A stretch of DNA of 10,336 nt, taken from the NCBI GenBank assembly GCA_023415715.1, contig JAEZJP010000141.1:1-10336 (forward strand), given 5' to 3'. The position numbers were made by a program, and so were the translations under genes. Within the stretch, counting starts at the first letter, position 1. Every line of letters starts with the position of its first letter. Below the pieces are notes generated by a model. It ran no database searches. It was not told where the DNA came from and saw only the letters and a list, made by a program, of their open reading frames with translations. Origin of the DNA: Bacillota bacterium (GTDB lineage Bacteria > Bacillota > Clostridia > Christensenellales > Aristaeellaceae). Below, in pieces: positions 7,562 to 10,336 of the stretch.

Positions 7562-8934
7562 ATCGTCCATCCCCCTGTGTATTGTTGATAAGCGTTCAAA
7601 TAATCATGTAGCAACGATTTGGCCAGCGAATAAGAGTTCACCAGCGGGTGCGCAGCCAGCGCGTCAATAGCCAAACCGGAATCGCGCTCTATAATGGCTT
7701 TGGCAGCCGTGCGCTCGTAGTATTTCACCGTCTGTATAAGGATTTTGGCGGATTCGGGTATGAGGTAAGCGGCCTTTTTGGGAACGGGGCCGCATTCCGT
7801 AAGATCGCAGCTTACCTCGATCACGTCGGTTTCAAGAAGCCAGCCGACGGTCCCGCGGTTGGGCAGGCAAAGGGACATTTCACTGCCCGGGGCTCCCGTC
7901 TTTGCTCGGATCAGCGCCATCGCCACCCCCGCGTAGCCGCCTTCATCGTCCGTAAAAAGGTCAAAGCGCGGCGTGCTGCCTTCATCCCGCTGTATGCTGG
8001 ATTCGCTTGCCATGTAGCCCGCCTCCCGCAGGTTCGTGAAATCGCTGTAGATATGCAGCATTTCCTCAAAATCACGCTTGGCGTCCAGCTTTGATAATTC
8101 CTTCAGCATAAGGTTGTTGATTTTTTCAATATGCTCACCCCGGGTCTGGGAAGCGCCCAATATATTGGCCACTGCTTTTTCGCGGTAATAGAAATAGTAG
8201 AGGTATTCATTGAGAAGGCAGCCCAAATGCTTTGCGACATCCGGCTCGAAATAGCGCATGTCGGTATTTGCATACAGCGCCGGGTTGCGCAGGATTTCGG
8301 GGATCAGCTCACGCCCGTCAAGCTTCAAAGAGGTAAAATAGGACAGGTGGTTAAGCCCCATCAGCTCCGCCTTGAAGTCTTCGGCCGGCCTTTTGTACAA
8401 TTTGGCGACCTGCCTTAAAAAACCGGACGGCGCATCGCAGATGCCGTATACAAAATCATAGCCCAGATCCCGAAGAGCCTGGGTCACAAGCCCGGCTGGG
8501 TTGGTAAAATTGAAGATCATCACATCCGGGCTGGCCTGCTTGCGTGCAAGCTCGCAATAGGGGATGAGCGCAGGGATAGACCTTAGCGCCATGGCGAAGC
8601 CGCCCGCCCCTGTGGTCTCCTGCCCCAGCACGCCGTGTTTCAGCGCGATCCTTTCATCCGTCACGCGGGAGGCCTCCGCGCCGGAGCGGATGGTGGTGAT
8701 CAAAAAATCCGCGCCCTCCACCGCTTCCTCAGCGCTGTCCGTGTACCTGACCGTAAGGTCCGGCGCAAGACGCCTGGCGCCCTCCAACAGGAGCGGGCCG
8801 AAAACTTTGATCCTTTCCCGGTCCGTATCCATAAAAACAAGCATATCGAGGCCCAGTTGCTTTGACTTCCCGGCCAGGCTCTTTAAGAGCATCAGCGAAC
8901 GGGAGCCGGCTCCGCCTATGACAGATAACTTCAT
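7558..8934 (-). CDS. Glycoside hydrolase family 4 enzyme (6-phospho-glucosidase / alpha-galactosidase type)
   Basis: A 458-residue cytoplasmic GH4 enzyme. The family uses NAD+ and a divalent metal in an oxidation-elimination mechanism and accepts alpha- or beta-glycosides, often 6-phosphorylated. Visible features are the Rossmann start KLSVIGGAGSRS (2-13), VFMDTD after the second strand, TIRSGAEASRVTDERIALKHGVLGQETTG (81-109), FNFTNPAG (141-148), GICDAPSG with metal-ligand-type C166, and GLNHLSYF with H196. RGEHIE (265-270) and the Tyr-rich NEYLYYFYY (242-250) follow; the latter is the likely region of the catalytic tyrosine. The start at 8934 is preferred over 8964 because GAAAGG lies just upstream and MKLSVIGG is the family's usual N-terminus. 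It is the first gene of the leftward unit and overlaps the PfkB gene by ATGA. No PTS is visible nearby, so a phosphorylated substrate is not assured. Confidence 0.9.
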   Translation of the reverse strand: MKLSVIGGAGSRSLMLLKSLAGKSKQLGLDMLVFMDTDRERIKVFGPLLLEGARRLAPDLTVRYTDSAEEAVEGADFLITTIRSGAEASRVTDERIALKHGVLGQETTGAGGFAMALRSIPALIPYCELARKQASPDVMIFNFTNPAGLVTQALRDLGYDFVYGICDAPSGFLRQVAKLYKRPAEDFKAELMGLNHLSYFTSLKLDGRELIPEILRNPALYANTDMRYFEPDVAKHLGCLLNEYLYYFYYREKAVANILGASQTRGEHIEKINNLMLKELSKLDAKRDFEEMLHIYSDFTNLREAGYMASESSIQRDEGSTPRFDLFTDDEGGYAGVAMALIRAKTGAPGSEMSLCLPNRGTVGWLLETDVIEVSCDLTECGPVPKKAAYLIPESAKILIQTVKYYERTAAKAIIERDSGLAIDALAAHPLVNSYSLAKSLLHDYLNAYQQYTGGWTI

Positions 8935-9112
8935 ATTGCACCTTTCATGGCCCGCGCAGCCCAATTCCAGATTCGATCCGGAAGTTGATCAATATGATCA
9001 TTTTGATTATCTGCGCAAGCCGGATGATTCCTTTCCGTTATACCACAAACTTTCCTTCTTTTCAATAGGGAATACGGCATGGGCGCGAATTTGGGCATCG
9101 CTGGCCGGTTTG

Positions 9113-9145
9113 ATAATATAATATCATGTTGAGCAAGATTATGAA
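9113..9145 (-). promoter_or_regulatory. Possible promoter for the GH4-PfkB unit
   Basis: On the minus strand TTCATA (9145-9140) is followed after 16 bp by TATTAT (9123-9118); a second TATTAT overlaps at 9118-9113. The -35 is weak. The site would give an untranslated leader of about 170 bases before the GH4 ATG, containing the TGATCA pair at 8986-9000. It is offered as the best candidate in the 347-base divergent gap. Confidence 0.3.
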
Positions 9146-9174
9146 CAAATTTTTGATTAAATTCGTTCAGTCTA

Positions 9175-9203
9175 TTGACATCCTTTATCTGTGAAATTAT
9201 AAT
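9175..9203 (+). promoter_or_regulatory. Perfect-consensus sigma-A promoter for the solute-binding protein gene
   Basis: TTGACA (9175-9180) and TATAAT (9198-9203) are separated by exactly 17 bp, a full match to the housekeeping consensus. Transcription should start near 9210, leaving a leader of about 70 bases. A promoter this strong fits the high expression usual for binding proteins and implies repression or leader control when the substrate is absent. Confidence 0.85.
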
Positions 9204-9210
9204 TGGGGCA

Positions 9211-9258
9211 ACAGGGGACCTCATAAGCCGGAGAACTTGATTAGGTCCCAAAGCCTGT
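9211..9258 (+). promoter_or_regulatory. Structured 5' leader (long hairpin) before the solute-binding protein gene
   Basis: ACAGG (9211-9215) pairs with CCTGT (9254-9258), and GGACCT (9216-9221) pairs with AGGTCC (9243-9248). Together they form an 11-bp stem interrupted only by a five-base bulge (CAAAG, 9249-9253) on the 3' side. The 21-base top loop can form a further TAAG/CTTG pairing. The hairpin fills nearly the whole leader, from the expected transcription start to just before AAGGAGG at 9268-9274. It could stabilise the mRNA, bind a protein or sense a ligand. I do not recognise a known riboswitch class in it. Confidence 0.5.
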
Positions 9259-9281
9259 CAGTACAAAAAGGAGGCATAAAC

Positions 9282-10336
9282 ATGAAACGGATGACCAAAA
9301 GAACAGGTGTCTTGCTCCTGGCGGTACTCCTTACGCTGTCCGCCGCGGTATTTGCAAGCCCGGCGCTTGCAGGGGCCGCAAAAACCACGGTGACCTTCGC
9401 GCTGTGGGATGAGACGCAAAAACCGGTGTTTGACCAGATCGTGGAGAAGTTTGAAGCCGCGAATCAAGACATCGATGTGGAAGTTCAGCTTACGCCATGG
9501 TCGCAGTATTGGACCAAGCTGGACGCCGCCATGGGCGCTGAGACGGCGGCGGATGTATTCTGGATGAACACCTACCTTCCCAAGTATGTACAGGCCGGTG
9601 TGCTGGAGCCGCTGGACAGTTACATTCAGGCCTCTTCGATCGACATGAACGGCTATGTGGGCGTTGTCCGCGATGCGTACAAAATGGAAGGCGTGCAGTA
9701 CGCTATGCCCAAGGGCATGGACACGGTACAGGTTTTCTACAACAAGGCCATCTTCAAGCAGTATGGCGTAGAAGAGCCCAAGGAGGGCTGGACCTGGGCC
9801 GACATGGTGGCCCTTGCAACCCAGCTCAAGGACAAGATCGCCGCGGCAAACGGCACCGAATACCCCATCGTGATGGAGCTTGACCCCCAGCCCTCCTATT
9901 TCAACTTCATCCGGCAGGACGGCGGCTTCGTCATCAGCGACGATTACAAGAAGGCCGGGTTTGATCAGGCCGGCACCGTGAAATCCTATCAGGATGTGCT
10001 GGATCTGATGAGCGCCGGCATCATGCCCGACTATAAGGTGCTGTCCGATACCAAGGGCACCGACCTGTTCCTTTCCCAGAAGGCCGCGATCCTGTTCATG
10101 GGCTCCTGGAAGGCCCTGCTGCTGGACGAAGCCACCTTTGCCGCCGACATCGGCGTGATCCCCATGCCCAAGATGGATGACAGCAACACCTCCGTGATAG
10201 CTGGCCTGGGCTATGCCATGAACGCGAATTGCAAGAACAAGGATGCTGCCTGGAAGCTGATCGCCTTCCTGGCCGGCGAAGAAGCCAACAAGATGCAGGC
10301 CGAAGGCAAGATCGACATGCCGGCCCTCATCAGCGC
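9282..10336 (+). CDS. ABC transporter extracellular sugar-binding protein (SBP family 1), C-terminus cut by window edge
   Basis: The 351 residues seen run off the right edge; family members are usually ~410-450 residues. After the signal peptide the protein follows the SBP_bac_1 pattern: VTFALWDETQKPVFDQIVEKFE, then DIDVEVQLTPWSQYWTKLDA, DVFWMNTYLPKYVQAGVLEPLD, MPKGMDTVQVFYNKAIFKQYG, GWTWADMVALA and SQKAAILFMGSWKA. This is typical of binding proteins for oligosaccharides or glycosides, working outside the membrane with two permeases probably encoded just beyond the window. AAGGAGG is seven bases before the ATG. The signal peptide (1-30) ends SPALA before GAAK and has no cysteine. The lipobox that anchors most Gram-positive binding proteins is therefore absent, and signal peptidase I cleavage is predicted. 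The gene diverges from the GH4 gene and shares its intergenic control region, suggesting joint regulation. Confidence 0.9.
   Translation, partial: MKRMTKRTGVLLLAVLLTLSAAVFASPALAGAAKTTVTFALWDETQKPVFDQIVEKFEAANQDIDVEVQLTPWSQYWTKLDAAMGAETAADVFWMNTYLPKYVQAGVLEPLDSYIQASSIDMNGYVGVVRDAYKMEGVQYAMPKGMDTVQVFYNKAIFKQYGVEEPKEGWTWADMVALATQLKDKIAAANGTEYPIVMELDPQPSYFNFIRQDGGFVISDDYKKAGFDQAGTVKSYQDVLDLMSAGIMPDYKVLSDTKGTDLFLSQKAAILFMGSWKALLLDEATFAADIGVIPMPKMDDSNTSVIAGLGYAMNANCKNKDAAWKLIAFLAGEEANKMQAEGKIDMPALIS

Noticed and set aside
6692..7588. A 298-codon open frame on the plus strand
   Set aside because: It lies exactly antisense to the PfkB kinase, whose motifs are complete. The plus-strand product is His/Arg-rich with no recognisable domain, which is expected from the shadow of a GC-rich gene.
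8564..9121. A 185-codon plus-strand open frame across the GH4 start and the divergent gap
   Set aside because: It is antisense to the GH4 N-terminus, crosses the intergenic control region, has no family-like motif and no good ribosome binding site.
8931..9251. A 106-codon minus-strand open frame in the divergent gap
   Set aside because: It would cover the consensus promoter at 9175-9203 and the leader hairpin of the solute-binding gene, and its product matches nothing I recognise.

Overview
The window looks like chromosomal DNA from a Gram-positive gut-type Clostridia (Bacillota). The clues are a moderately GC-rich, dense bacterial layout, strong AGGAGG-type ribosome binding sites, a secreted protein with proline/threonine linkers and peptidoglycan-binding repeats, and a CTCCCTCAAGAGGGAG-type palindromic intergenic repeat of a kind common in that group. 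The lineage is inferred from style, not from a marker gene. No rRNA, tRNA, CRISPR array or transposase gene was seen.

Layout. Positions 1-1502 (minus) hold a secreted protein with three peptidoglycan-binding repeats, cut by the left edge. Next comes an intrinsic terminator (minus) and a decayed LacI-family regulator fragment (1772-~2275, minus). At 2478-4154 (plus) is a single-ORF fusion of a ROK sugar kinase and a GmhA-like SIS isomerase. A 17-bp perfect-stem bidirectional terminator separates it from the convergent minus-strand genes. Read right to left these are: a GH4 glycosidase (8934-7558), a PfkB kinase overlapping it by ATGA (7561-6638), a MITE-like palindromic insertion, a DeoR-family regulator (6357-5629) and, 8 nt further on, a cysteine-desulfidase-like protein (5620-4325). 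Diverging rightward from the GH4 gene is an ABC sugar-binding protein (9282 to the right edge). It has a perfect-consensus sigma-A promoter and a structured 5' leader.

How the genes may work together (inference). The solute-binding protein and its presumed off-window permeases import a glycoside or oligosaccharide. GH4 cleaves it by its NAD/metal redox mechanism, the PfkB kinase phosphorylates a released sugar or acid, and the DeoR protein senses a sugar phosphate. The ROK-SIS fusion could phosphorylate an aldose and isomerise the product in one polypeptide. No PTS gene is visible, so the GH4 substrate may be unphosphorylated or phosphorylated inside the cell. The role of the desulfidase-like protein in a sugar locus is unclear.

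The strongest items for follow-up are the ROK-SIS fusion (its ROK zinc cysteines are replaced but its key isomerase residues are kept), the palindromic insertion abutting the PfkB stop codon with a 5-bp flanking duplication, the structured leader before the solute-binding protein, and the absence of a lipobox in that binding protein.
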